A stretch of 64,000 nucleotides of DNA, from contig JBDTPN010000015.1 of assembly GCA_039932715.1 (NCBI GenBank), positions 10,269 to 74,268 on the forward strand. Reading direction: 5' to 3'. Source of the stretch: ZC4RG30 sp039932715. Lineage in GTDB: Bacteria > Pseudomonadota > Gammaproteobacteria > Steroidobacterales > Steroidobacteraceae. Shown piece after piece: positions 1 to 8,715 of this stretch. Positions within the stretch are counted from its first letter, which is position 1. Each line of letters starts with the position of its first letter. The position numbers and the translations under genes are program-made. The notes under the pieces are model-generated. The model was not told the origin of the DNA and made no database searches. It saw only the letters and a program-made list of their open reading frames with translations.

Positions 1-141
1 AACCAGAAAGTGTTCTTCATGCCGGTCGAGGCCACGGCAGTGCTGTCATCGCTGGGTGGCATTGCCGAGCTGGCCAGGGATGCAATCAAGAACCAGGCGG
101 TGCCCCGCAGTGCCACGCCTGGCAGCGGAGTATCAAGATGA
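1..141 (+). CDS. SPFH/band-7 membrane protease-like protein, C-terminal end (partial)
   Basis: Only the last 46 codons are inside the window, in an open frame from base 1 to the TGA at 139-141. The tail has a hydrophobic/Ala-rich stretch with the segment FFMPVEATAVLSSLGGIAEL, which resembles the C-terminus of QmcA-like SPFH (stomatin/prohibitin) proteins. The stronger argument is position: the stop overlaps the ATG of a NfeD-family gene by ATGA, and SPFH and NfeD proteins are a classic two-gene unit involved in membrane quality control and microdomain organisation. Family assignment is therefore mainly contextual; the SPFH domain itself lies outside the window. Confidence 0.6.
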   Translation, partial: NQKVFFMPVEATAVLSSLGGIAELARDAIKNQAVPRSATPGSGVSR

Positions 142-581
142 TCGAGTTTGCCCAGGGTTTGCAGTGGTGGCATTGGTGGATAGCCGCCGCGGTGCTGGCT
201 GCCATCGAGACCTTCATTCCAGGAGCTGTGGCTATCTGGTTTGCCGCCGCGGCGGTGGTGGTGGGCGCGCTGCTGCTGGTGGTGCCGGTTCCGTGGCAGC
301 TGCAGCTGGTGCTGTTCGGCGCACTGGGCGTGCTGGCCATTTTCGTGTGGAAGCGTTACCGGCCCGAAGACAGGGAGATCTCTGATCAGCCCAATTTGAA
401 CCAGCGCGGCGTGCAATACATCGGCCAGGAATTCCAGTTGTTTGAGGCCGTCAAGGACGGCAGCGGAAAGATCCGCGTGGGCGATGGGGTGTGGCTGGTG
501 CGCGGCGCGGATGCGCCCATTGGCGCCAGTGTCAGGGTGACAGGTGTCGAAGGTGCAGTGCTCAAAGTCGAGAGGGCCTGA
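138..581 (+). CDS. NfeD family membrane protein
   Basis: This 147-residue protein has a short amphipathic N-terminus and three closely packed hydrophobic segments (about residues 12-75: WHWWIAAAVLAAIETFIPG, a Val/Ala-rich segment, then LVLFGALGVLAIFVW). A soluble C-terminal domain of about 60 residues (about 88-147, GQEFQLFEAVKDGSGKIRVG onward) matches the small OB-fold of NfeDC proteins. Short-form NfeD proteins lack the N-terminal serine protease and partner with an SPFH protein, here the truncated upstream gene, with which it overlaps by 4 bases. It probably acts at the inner membrane as the SPFH partner. Confidence 0.88.
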   Translation: MIEFAQGLQWWHWWIAAAVLAAIETFIPGAVAIWFAAAAVVVGALLLVVPVPWQLQLVLFGALGVLAIFVWKRYRPEDREISDQPNLNQRGVQYIGQEFQLFEAVKDGSGKIRVGDGVWLVRGADAPIGASVRVTGVEGAVLKVERA

Positions 582-583
582 AC

Positions 584-1012
584 ATGATTACGCTGGGGCA
601 GTTGCTGGAAGGCAAAGGTAGTGCCGTCTATTCGGTAGTCGCGGATGCGCAGGTCATCGAGGCCGTGCGCACCATGGCCGAAAAACATGTGGGGGCATTG
701 CTGGTGATGGAGGGTGCGCGACTGATTGGTGTCGTTTCCGAGCGTGACTATGCGCGCAAGTGTGTGCTGATGGGTCGTTCTTCTGCCGACACGCCGGTGC
801 GCGACATCATGAGTGCGCCGGTGATCAGCATTACACCCGGGGAAACCGTCGAGGACGCAATGCGCGTCATGACCCAGCAACGCATCCGGCACCTGCCTGT
901 GATTGAAGCGGGAAAGATCCACGGCGTGGTGTCCATCGGCGATCTGGTCAAGTCCGTGATCGAAGACCAGCGCCACCTGATCGAGGATCTGCAGACATAC
1001 ATCAGGGGATGA
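584..1012 (+). CDS. CBS-domain pair protein
   Basis: This 142-residue protein is almost entirely two tandem CBS domains. The first has GALLVMEGARLIGVVSERDY near residues 33-52, and the second ends with LPVIEAGKIHGVVSIGDLVK. CBS pairs bind adenine nucleotides and usually sense energy state or regulate a partner; no effector domain is fused. I chose ATG 584, three bases after the nfeD stop, because the open frame upstream of it only overlaps nfeD. The gene is likely co-transcribed with the SPFH/nfeD pair and converges on trkH. The partner is not visible. Confidence 0.88.
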   Translation: MITLGQLLEGKGSAVYSVVADAQVIEAVRTMAEKHVGALLVMEGARLIGVVSERDYARKCVLMGRSSADTPVRDIMSAPVISITPGETVEDAMRVMTQQRIRHLPVIEAGKIHGVVSIGDLVKSVIEDQRHLIEDLQTYIRG

Positions 1013-1024
1013 AAAGAGGCTGGG

Positions 1025-2485
1025 CTACTTGCGCCAGAAGGTGGGCGAGAACAGCACCAGGAATGTGAACAGTTCGATGCGGCCCAGGAACATGGCCAGC
1101 GTGCAGATCCAGGTCTGTACATCGCTGAGGTCAGCATAGTTGTGCGCAGGCCCCACCTGGCCTAGTCCGGGACCGGTGTTGTTGATCGACGAGACCGTCG
1201 CGGTGAAGGCGCTGACGAAATCCATGCCCGTCAGCAGCTGCGCGAAGGTCATCACGACGATGGACATGAAATACACAAATATGAACGCCAGCACCGAGAA
1301 TGCGATGCGGCTGGGGACTACCTGCCCCCCGATGCGCAGTGGCGCCACGGCCTGGGGATGGACCAGCACGAACATCTCGCGGAAGAACTGTTTGATCAGT
1401 ATCAGCGCGCGGAACATCTTGATGCCGCCGCCGGTTGATCCGGTGCAGGGGATGACGCAGGTCAGGAACAGCATCCACATCGAGGCGAACATCGGCCAGT
1501 AGGAGTAGTCAGCCGTGACGAATCCGGTGGTGGTGGCAATGGAGATAGTCATGAACGCCACGTGCCGGATTGTGTCGCCGTAGCTTTCGTACTGGCCGGC
1601 ATGGTGCACCACCAATGTCAGTATCAGGATGCTGACCGCCAGCCAGATCACCACCCAGCGCGCTTCCGGATCGCGCTTGTAGGTGCCCAGATCGCCGCGC
1701 CGCAGGACTACGTAGTGGGTGGAAAAATTGACCGCGGCGATGACCATGAAAATCATCAGCACGGTTTCGATGGCCTGCGAATGGAAGTAGGCAACGCTGG
1801 TGTCGTGGGTGGAGAAGCCGCCCAGTGACATGGCCGAGAACCCATGGCAAATGGCATCAAAGGGCGACATGCCGGCCAGGATCAACGACCCGATGCAAGC
1901 GGCCGAAATGCCGGTGTACACCAGCCACAATGCCTTGGCGGTCTCGGTAATGCGCGGCGTGAGCTTGGCATCCTTGACCGGGCCGGGGGTTTCGGCGCGG
2001 TACATCTGCATGCCGCCCACGCCCAGCAGCGGCAATATGGCCACCGCCAGCACGATGATGCCCATCCCGCCCAGCCAGTGCAGTGCATGGCGCCACAGGT
2101 TGACGGCATGCGGCAGGTTGTCCAGTCCGTTGATGACAGTGGAGCCGGTGGTGGAAAGCCCTGACATGGCTTCGAAGCAGGCATCCGTGAATGACAGGTG
2201 CGGCACACCGCGCATCAGCGGCAGCGCGGCGGCAGCCGTCACGAACAGCCAGCTGAGGCTCACCAGCAGATAGCCATCACGCGGCTTGAGTTCGGTCCGA
2301 TGAGCGCGAGTAAGCAGCAGCAACGCAAGGCCAAAGCCCAGGGTAATTCCGGCGCATTGCAGGTAGTTCCACAGCTCAGATGTTTCGCCGTAGATCAGCG
2401 CCGTGACTACCGGCAGCAGATAGAACGCCGCAAACAGCGCCAGCAATGAGCCCAGAACATTGACCACCGCGAGTATCGAACGCAT
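1025..2485 (-). CDS. trkH: Trk system potassium uptake protein TrkH
   Basis: The 486-residue polytopic protein belongs to the SKT superfamily and is the K+-translocating subunit of the Trk uptake system in the inner membrane. The four selectivity-filter (P-loop) segments are recognisable in order: GLSTTGST near residue 109, SLGGFST near 220, ATTTGFVT near 317 and INNTGPGLG near 435. Length is normal for the family (about 480). It lies 16 bases downstream of trkA, which encodes the regulatory subunit, at the end of a long minus-strand gene run. The gene converges on the CBS gene with a 12-base gap. Confidence 0.96.
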   Translation of the reverse strand: MRSILAVVNVLGSLLALFAAFYLLPVVTALIYGETSELWNYLQCAGITLGFGLALLLLTRAHRTELKPRDGYLLVSLSWLFVTAAAALPLMRGVPHLSFTDACFEAMSGLSTTGSTVINGLDNLPHAVNLWRHALHWLGGMGIIVLAVAILPLLGVGGMQMYRAETPGPVKDAKLTPRITETAKALWLVYTGISAACIGSLILAGMSPFDAICHGFSAMSLGGFSTHDTSVAYFHSQAIETVLMIFMVIAAVNFSTHYVVLRRGDLGTYKRDPEARWVVIWLAVSILILTLVVHHAGQYESYGDTIRHVAFMTISIATTTGFVTADYSYWPMFASMWMLFLTCVIPCTGSTGGGIKMFRALILIKQFFREMFVLVHPQAVAPLRIGGQVVPSRIAFSVLAFIFVYFMSIVVMTFAQLLTGMDFVSAFTATVSSINNTGPGLGQVGPAHNYADLSDVQTWICTLAMFLGRIELFTFLVLFSPTFWRK

Positions 2486-2501
2486 CGCGGCTACGGCCTG
2501 G

Positions 2502-3866
2502 TCATTCGGAGTGGAACAGGCGCTGCACGGCGTCGACCTGGCGCCGGTCGGCGAGGAACATGATCACATGATCCTCTGGTTCAATCCGGGTGTCATGGTG
2601 CGCAATCAACACGTTTTCGGCGCGAACGATGGCAACGATGGAGGCGCCGGCCGGCAGATTGATCTCCTCGATGCGCCGGCCAACGACGCGTGAACGTTCC
2701 TGCAGGCCGTGCACCACGGTTTCAAGCGCTTCGGCCGAGCCGCTGCGCAGCGAATGCACACGCACTACGTCGCCCTTGCGCACATGCTCGAGCAACGTGC
2801 CGATGAACACCGTCTGCGGTGAGACGGTTATGTCGATCATGCGGTTTTCCATCAGGTCGCCATAGGTGGGACGATTTATCAGCGCCAGCACCTTGCGGGC
2901 ACCCAGGCGCTTGGCGAGCATGGCCGACAGCACATTGGCTTCTTCGGAATTGGTCACGGCCGCGAACACGTCGGTGCTGTCGACGTTTTCCTCGATCAGC
3001 AGTTCCTCGTCCTGGGCATCACCCTGCAGCACGATGGTGGCTTGAAGGCGCTCCGCCACGCGTCGCGCGCGCTGCGGATCACGTTCGATGAGTTTGACCT
3101 GGTACTGCTTCTCCAGCGCCTGCGCCAGGCGGAACCCGATGTTGCCGCCGCCGGCAATCAGCACCTTGCGTACGCGCTCTTCGGCGCGGGTGATCTCGCC
3201 CATCATGCGGGTGATGTTGTCGCGCGCCGCGACGAAGAAGATCTCGTCACCTTCTTCGATGGCGGTCTCGCCCTCGGGCGGAACGAACCGGCCCTTGCGA
3301 TAAATGGCTGCGATGCGCGCATCGGCATTGGGCATGTGGTCGCGCAGCGTGCGCAATTGCTGGCCCACCAGCAGTCCGCCCTTGCGCGCCAGCATGCCAA
3401 CCAGGCGCACCTTGCCGTCGGCGAAATCCACGATCTGCAGTGCGCCGGGATGCTGGATCAGGCGCTCTATATATTCAGTGACCAGTTGTTCGGGACTGAT
3501 CCACACATCCACGGCCAATGCGCCGGGCGCAAACAGCCGGTCCTGCCTGGTGTATTCCGGAGCGCGGATGCGCGCGATCTTGGTGGGCGTGCGATAAAGC
3601 GCACTGGCGATTTCGCAGGCCACCATGTTGACTTCGTCGGAGCTGGTCAGCGCCACCAGGATGTCGGTGTCGGCGATGCCGGCGGCTTCGAGTATGGCCG
3701 GATACGAGGCATTGCCCGCGACAGTGCGCACGTCGATGCGGCCCTGCAGGTCGCGCAGTATGTCCTCGTCGGTGTCCACCACCGTGACTTCATTGTCGGG
3801 CTCGCGCGCCAGATGCCACGCTGCCGTGCGCCCGACCTGGCCGGCCCCGAGGATGAGAACCTTCAC
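2502..3866 (-). CDS. trkA: Trk system potassium transporter, NAD-binding subunit TrkA
   Basis: This 454-residue cytoplasmic gating subunit of the Trk K+ channel has two RCK_N/RCK_C modules. Two Rossmann glycine motifs are visible, LGAGQVGRTAAWHLA at about residue 6 and AGGGNIGFRLAQALE at about 239, each followed by the acidic residue that binds the adenosine ribose (VVDTDED; LIERDPQ). The start is GTG (3866-3864), overlapping the uvrD stop (GTGA), so translation is probably coupled. It is followed by trkH, which makes the pair complete. Confidence 0.96.
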   Translation of the reverse strand: MKVLILGAGQVGRTAAWHLAREPDNEVTVVDTDEDILRDLQGRIDVRTVAGNASYPAILEAAGIADTDILVALTSSDEVNMVACEIASALYRTPTKIARIRAPEYTRQDRLFAPGALAVDVWISPEQLVTEYIERLIQHPGALQIVDFADGKVRLVGMLARKGGLLVGQQLRTLRDHMPNADARIAAIYRKGRFVPPEGETAIEEGDEIFFVAARDNITRMMGEITRAEERVRKVLIAGGGNIGFRLAQALEKQYQVKLIERDPQRARRVAERLQATIVLQGDAQDEELLIEENVDSTDVFAAVTNSEEANVLSAMLAKRLGARKVLALINRPTYGDLMENRMIDITVSPQTVFIGTLLEHVRKGDVVRVHSLRSGSAEALETVVHGLQERSRVVGRRIEEINLPAGASIVAIVRAENVLIAHHDTRIEPEDHVIMFLADRRQVDAVQRLFHSE

Positions 3867-6049
3867 CGCACGACCTCCAGGTTAGCGAACGAAAGCATGA
3901 GCCACTTGGAGCCCTGATGCTCGAAGTTTACCTGTACGCGTGCCTGGCTACCCTGGCCTTCGAGGTTGAGGATCACGCCATCGCCGAACTTGCCGTGCCG
4001 CACGCGTGCGCCAAGGCGCATGCCCGGAGCGGCGGGTTCGGCCACGGGATCGCGAAACCGGGTGTCAGCTGCCGCCGCGCGCGTGCCGCCGCCCAGGCCT
4101 CGCGATACGTTGATCCGCGGCCGTACCTCATCGACCAGGTCTTCGGGCAGCTCGGCAATGAACCGCGAGGGCGTGCCGAAACTGTCCATGCCATGCAGGC
4201 GCCGTTGTTCGGCATAAGTGACATACAGCTGCTTCATGGCCCGCGTGATGCCCACGTAGCACAGGCGGCGTTCTTCCTCGAGACCGTCGAGGTCGTCGAT
4301 GGAACGCTGGTGTGGAAACAGGCCGTCTTCGAGCCCGCTGAGGAACACCACGGGGAATTCCAGTCCCTTGGCGGTGTGCAGCGTCATCATCTGCACGCAG
4401 TCTTCCCACTCATCGGCCTGTCCCTCACCGGATTCCAGCGCCGCATGCGCCAGGAAAGCGGCCAGGGGCGGCAGTTTCTCGTCGTCGGCACCGGGACTGA
4501 TGGCGTCGGCGTTGAACACGCTGGCGGCGCTGACCAGTTCTTCGAGGTTCTCGATGCGAGCCTCGCCGCGATCCTGCTTGTCCTTGCGAAAGTGCTCGAT
4601 CAGCCCCGTATTCTGGATGACGTGATCGATCTGTTCATGCAAGGGCAGATCCCGGGTGTCTTGATCGAGGCGATCGATCAGGGCGAGGAAACCGGTGAGC
4701 GCGGGCGCGGCCGGCGACATGGCGGCCGCCGCGCGCCACATGGAACTGCCGCCTGCGCGCGCTGCCGCCCGCAGCACTTCCAGTGACTTTGCGCCGATGC
4801 CGCGGGTGGGCAGGTTGACCACGCGTTCGAACGAAGGGTCGTCGTCGCGGTTGGCCAGCAATCGCAGGTAGGACAGGGCGTCCTTGATTTCGGCGCGTTC
4901 ATAGAATCGCAGGCCGCCATAGACGCGATAGGGAATGCGCGCGGTCAGGAAGGCTTCTTCGAAGGCACGGGACTGCGCGTTGGAGCGATACAGCACGGCC
5001 ACATCACGCCGTGCGCCACCCTGACGTGTCCATTCGATGACGCGCTGCACGACGAAACTGGCTTCCTCGCGTTCATTGAATGCCGCAAACAGCCGGATCG
5101 AATCGCCCTTGGCACCGCTGGTCCACAGGTTCTTGCCCAGTCGGCCCGTGTTGTTCGAGATCAACGCATTGGCGGCCCCGAGAATGTTTCCCGTGGAGCG
5201 ATAGTTCTGCTCCAGCCGAAACAGCTGCGCTCCGGGAAAATCGCGAGTGAACTGCTTGAGGTTCTCCACCTGCGCGCCACGCCAGCGGTAGATGGACTGG
5301 TCATCGTCGCCCACTACGAACGGGCTGCCTTCGGGACCGGCAATCAGACGTGTCCAGGCGTATTGAATGGCATTGGTGTCCTGGAATTCGTCCACCAGCA
5401 CATGCGTGAACCGCGCGCGGTAATGCGCCATCAATGAGGGATTGTCGCGCAGCAGTTCGTACGCACGCAGCAACAGTTCTGCGAAGTCCACCACACCGCT
5501 GCGGCGGCAGGCCGCCTCGTAGTCCGCATACAGCTTTGCCTTCATCTGCTGCATGGGATCATTCCCGGATTTGACCTGATCCGGACGGATGCCATCGTCC
5601 TTGAGCTTGTTGATGAAGTACTGCAACTCGCGCGGCACATAGCGGGTTTCATCCAGGTCCTGCCCGCGGATGATCTTCTTGATCAGGCGTTGCTGGTCCT
5701 CGCTGTCAAGGATCTGGAATCCGGGCGGCAATCCGGCCAGCGCGTGATGCAGCCGCAGCAGCCGATGCGCGATGCCGTGGAAGGTGCCCACCCACATGGC
5801 GCCGCCAGGAACACCCAGCAGGGCCTCAATGCGATGGCGCATCTCCGCGGCTGCCTTGTTGGTGAAGGTGACGGCCAGGATGTTGTGCGGCGAAGCGCCC
5901 AGCGCGTTGATGGCCCAGGCCACGCGATGCACCAGCACGCGCGTCTTGCCGCTGCCGGCACCGGCCAGGACCAGCGTTGCCCCCTGCGTCGCGGTGACGG
6001 CCGCGCGCTGCTCTTCGTTGAGGGGATTGAGGATGGGCGAGAGATCCAT
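3863..6049 (-). CDS. uvrD: DNA helicase II, UvrD/PcrA-type SF1 helicase
   Basis: This 728-residue superfamily 1A helicase serves nucleotide excision and mismatch repair. Motif I GAGSGKT (about 31-37), motif II VDEFQDTN (about 220), motif III GDDDQSIYRWRGA, motif IV QNYRS, motif V TLHTAKGLEF and motif VI YVGITRA are all present in order. The C-terminal Tudor-like tail (RHGKFGDGVILNLEGQG) is that of UvrD, not Rep. It overlaps trkA by four bases and lies 17 bases downstream of the permease gene. Confidence 0.96.
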   Translation of the reverse strand: MDLSPILNPLNEEQRAAVTATQGATLVLAGAGSGKTRVLVHRVAWAINALGASPHNILAVTFTNKAAAEMRHRIEALLGVPGGAMWVGTFHGIAHRLLRLHHALAGLPPGFQILDSEDQQRLIKKIIRGQDLDETRYVPRELQYFINKLKDDGIRPDQVKSGNDPMQQMKAKLYADYEAACRRSGVVDFAELLLRAYELLRDNPSLMAHYRARFTHVLVDEFQDTNAIQYAWTRLIAGPEGSPFVVGDDDQSIYRWRGAQVENLKQFTRDFPGAQLFRLEQNYRSTGNILGAANALISNNTGRLGKNLWTSGAKGDSIRLFAAFNEREEASFVVQRVIEWTRQGGARRDVAVLYRSNAQSRAFEEAFLTARIPYRVYGGLRFYERAEIKDALSYLRLLANRDDDPSFERVVNLPTRGIGAKSLEVLRAAARAGGSSMWRAAAAMSPAAPALTGFLALIDRLDQDTRDLPLHEQIDHVIQNTGLIEHFRKDKQDRGEARIENLEELVSAASVFNADAISPGADDEKLPPLAAFLAHAALESGEGQADEWEDCVQMMTLHTAKGLEFPVVFLSGLEDGLFPHQRSIDDLDGLEEERRLCYVGITRAMKQLYVTYAEQRRLHGMDSFGTPSRFIAELPEDLVDEVRPRINVSRGLGGGTRAAAADTRFRDPVAEPAAPGMRLGARVRHGKFGDGVILNLEGQGSQARVQVNFEHQGSKWLMLSFANLEVVR

Positions 6050-6066
6050 TTATCGCGCCCATTCTA

Positions 6067-7137
6067 TCAGTCGCTGCGTGCCAGTGACCCTTCTGCGTAA
6101 TGCAACAATTCAGTTGCAAGTACCAATATTACCGGGCCGATGATGAAACCTATCGGGCCGAATGCCGAGACGCCACCGATCACGCCCAGGAACACCAGCA
6201 GCGTGGGCACCGGTGTGTATCGCGAGATGATGACGGGGCGAATGAAATTGTCGGAGATCGACACCATGCCGCCCCAGGCCAACAGAAAGATGCTGAGGCC
6301 GATATGACCCGAGACCAGCAGATAAAGCACACCTGGAACCCAGACAACGGCCGCGCCGCCAAAGGGTAGCAACGCAAGCAGGGTTGCCAGCACGCCGAAC
6401 ACCACCGGGCCGGATAACCCGGTGATCGCGAAGCCGATGCCCACCAGCGCTCCCTGCACAATGGCAGTCAGCCCGCAGCCGTAGACCACCGCGCGCAACA
6501 CCTTGCCCAGGCGGGTGAACAGCGCTTCGCGACGTTTCGCAGTCAGTGGCAGTAAGGAGGACAGCCGCTCAAACCACAGAGAACCGTCGCGCAGCAGGAA
6601 GAACAGGATGAACAGCATCAGGAAGAATCTCAGCAGCAGCCCCGCCGTTCCCAGGAAAAAGGTGCCACTGGATTTGGCCAGTGATGTTGCCCAGGTTCCG
6701 ACGTTGGCGCTGAGGTGCGAGCCAATGTCCGCCGGAGCGATGTTGAATCGCGCGCCAGTCCATGCGGCCATGCCGGCAATGCGCGGGTGAGTCGCCGGGT
6801 CCAGCCATGAGTATAGATTGAGCAGTTCCGGGTTGGCCTGGAAAGCATCACTGAGCGCTCTGATCTGCTGCGCGAACGCCAGGCCGATCAATGCCAGTGG
6901 TGCGAAGATCGCGATGGGCGTCATTGCCGTGATGACTGCTGCGGCCGCCGTGCGGCTGCCGCGCAGCCGCCGCTTGAGCGACAGCTGCAATGGATAAAGG
7001 AGGAAGGTGAGGATTCCCGCCCAGGCAAGAGGCATGCGCAGCGGACGCAGCACCATCCAGATCGCCCACGCCACCAGCACCAAGGCGCCGACGGCAAACC
7101 AGCGACGCAGCGCCTGGCTTTGGGTTTGTTCACTCAT
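6067..7137 (-). CDS. AI-2E family transporter (PerM/YdiK-like permease)
   Basis: This 356-residue integral membrane protein has paired N-terminal helices (residues 12-50), two further helices near 60-85, a soluble region, and a C-terminal block of four to five helices. The signature region LATLLALLPFGGAAVVWVPG fits the UPF0118/AI-2E exporter family. Substrates in this family are disputed (autoinducer-2, ions, others), so none is assigned. It starts 3 bases after the gloB stop, within the comF-to-trkH run. Confidence 0.85.
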   Translation of the reverse strand: MSEQTQSQALRRWFAVGALVLVAWAIWMVLRPLRMPLAWAGILTFLLYPLQLSLKRRLRGSRTAAAAVITAMTPIAIFAPLALIGLAFAQQIRALSDAFQANPELLNLYSWLDPATHPRIAGMAAWTGARFNIAPADIGSHLSANVGTWATSLAKSSGTFFLGTAGLLLRFFLMLFILFFLLRDGSLWFERLSSLLPLTAKRREALFTRLGKVLRAVVYGCGLTAIVQGALVGIGFAITGLSGPVVFGVLATLLALLPFGGAAVVWVPGVLYLLVSGHIGLSIFLLAWGGMVSISDNFIRPVIISRYTPVPTLLVFLGVIGGVSAFGPIGFIIGPVILVLATELLHYAEGSLARSD

Positions 7138-7140
7138 TGG

Positions 7141-7932
7141 TCACCACGTGTTGCGCAATTCCCGCAGGCGCACGAATACCTCGCGCGGCGTGGGCGCCTC
7201 GGACAGATCAGGAAATCGTTCACGCAGACCGGCAATGATCTGCGGGCTTTGCAGACGCAAGAAGGCATTGAACTGCTTCTCCTCGCCCAGGGTGGTCACC
7301 GGCATGGCGAGCGGCTCGCGACCTTCCAGGCTATCTCGCAATGCCGAGGCCACCGTGTTGCCCGGCTCCCGATCCAGCGTGAAGCCCAGGTTGTTGAGCA
7401 GGTATTCGTGGCCGGGATGCACCGCGGTGTTGTCCGGCAATTGCCCCAGCCGCGAGGCAAAGGTTTCGTACAGTTTTACAGGGTCGCCGCCCTGGTGGCA
7501 GTTGCCGGCGCCGGCGTTGAACAGCGTGTCACCTGAAAACAGCGCGGGTTCGTCCGCATGTGCGAACAGGCACACGTGCGACATTGTGTGACCGGGGGTG
7601 TCGAGGCACTGCAACTCCACCGAGTGTCCCACGCGGATGACGTCGCCGTCCTCGAGGCCTATGTCTATGCCCCCGATCAGCGGTGCCGCAGCAGCATGGG
7701 CGTATATCTGCGCGCCCGTGGCGGCGCGCAGTGCCTCGTTGCCGGCCGTGTGATCGGCATGGTGGTGGGTGTTGAGGATGCGGGTGATTTCCCATCCATG
7801 CCGACGCGCGGAATCGAGCATCAGCGTCGCGTCGAGGGGATCGATGGCCAGCGCCTCGCCCGTCTGTTCGCACACCACCAGGTAGTGGTAGTTACGCAGA
7901 TGACTGTTGGGCCAGAGGCGCTCGACGATCAT
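7141..7932 (-). CDS. gloB: Hydroxyacylglutathione hydrolase (glyoxalase II)
   Basis: This 263-residue metallo-beta-lactamase-fold enzyme hydrolyses S-lactoylglutathione to lactate and glutathione, the second step of methylglyoxal detoxification. The dinuclear metal motif THHHADH is at residues 55-61 (H56, H58, D60, H61); a further metal His lies in TPGHTMSHV, a metal Asp in FSGDTLF and another His in HPGHEYLLNN. The C-terminal helical glutathione-binding domain is complete. It overlaps the dsbA stop by four bases. Confidence 0.95.
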   Translation of the reverse strand: MIVERLWPNSHLRNYHYLVVCEQTGEALAIDPLDATLMLDSARRHGWEITRILNTHHHADHTAGNEALRAATGAQIYAHAAAAPLIGGIDIGLEDGDVIRVGHSVELQCLDTPGHTMSHVCLFAHADEPALFSGDTLFNAGAGNCHQGGDPVKLYETFASRLGQLPDNTAVHPGHEYLLNNLGFTLDREPGNTVASALRDSLEGREPLAMPVTTLGEEKQFNAFLRLQSPQIIAGLRERFPDLSEAPTPREVFVRLRELRNTW

Positions 7933-8708
7933 TTCTTGGCGGCGGGTTTAGGCGCAGTTGCCGGCGCTGCAGCTGGCTTGGTTGCGGCGGCGGCGGCCGG
8001 CTTGGCGGCGGGCGTCGGCATCTTGAGGCGCACGCGCTCCTGTGAAACCAGGAACATCACCAGCTCGAAGACATTGTCCCAGGTGCCTGCCGCCTGCATG
8101 TTGACCAGGTAGCGACCATTGACCACCAGCGACGGGGTGCTGGGAATCTTCCACAGCTTGACCAGCTCGTCGGCGCGCTTGATCTGCGTCGCGACGCCAA
8201 AGGACTTGGCCATCTCAAGGAATTGCGCCTCCTTGACAGCCGTGTGTCGCGAGTAAAAGCGTGCTGCGTCCTCAATGGTCGGCAGCGGTTGCTTGATGCG
8301 CCCGGTGGCCGGGTCAGCCAGCGGAATCTCGCCGGTCTTCCAGATCGCCGTGAACATCATCTCGTGAGTGCTTTCCGCTATACCCAGCGCCTTGGCGGTG
8401 ATGTAGGCCTGCTGGAACATTGGCCAGGCCTCGGTGGGAATGAACGCCGCATGCAGGTAGTTCATCACCACATCCGATGGCAGCTGGTTCTTGAGCTTGG
8501 CCATGCCTGGCAGCGCGCCATTGCAGGCGGGGCAACCGTAGGAAAACACTTCGGTGACCTCTATCTTCCCCGGCGGCGCCTCATAACTGGTCGGGGGCGT
8601 GATCGCGGTGTAATGCGTACCTTCCACCCAGCGCAACTGCGCCAGTGCAGCTTGCGAGACCAACAGGGTGGCGAATACGGATATCAGTGACAGGGCACGT
8701 TTTGTCAT
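7929..8708 (-). CDS. dsbA: Thiol:disulfide interchange protein DsbA
   Basis: This 259-residue periplasmic disulfide oxidase has a signal peptide at residues 1-23 (cut near ALA-QLRWVEG), a thioredoxin active site C59-P-A-C62, the helical insertion and the cis-proline strand TPSLVVNGRY. The active-site dipeptide is PA, not the PH of E. coli DsbA; that dipeptide tunes redox potential. The last 30 residues form an Ala/Pro/Lys-rich tail absent from classical DsbA. It sits between cyoE and gloB, and dsbB is not in the window. Confidence 0.93.
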   Translation of the reverse strand: MTKRALSLISVFATLLVSQAALAQLRWVEGTHYTAITPPTSYEAPPGKIEVTEVFSYGCPACNGALPGMAKLKNQLPSDVVMNYLHAAFIPTEAWPMFQQAYITAKALGIAESTHEMMFTAIWKTGEIPLADPATGRIKQPLPTIEDAARFYSRHTAVKEAQFLEMAKSFGVATQIKRADELVKLWKIPSTPSLVVNGRYLVNMQAAGTWDNVFELVMFLVSQERVRLKMPTPAAKPAAAAATKPAAAPATAPKPAAKK

Positions 8709-8715
8709 GGGACTC

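Noticed and set aside
3042..3917. 291-codon plus-strand open frame
   Set aside because: It is antisense to trkA, which carries both Rossmann motifs; no ribosome site or family signature.
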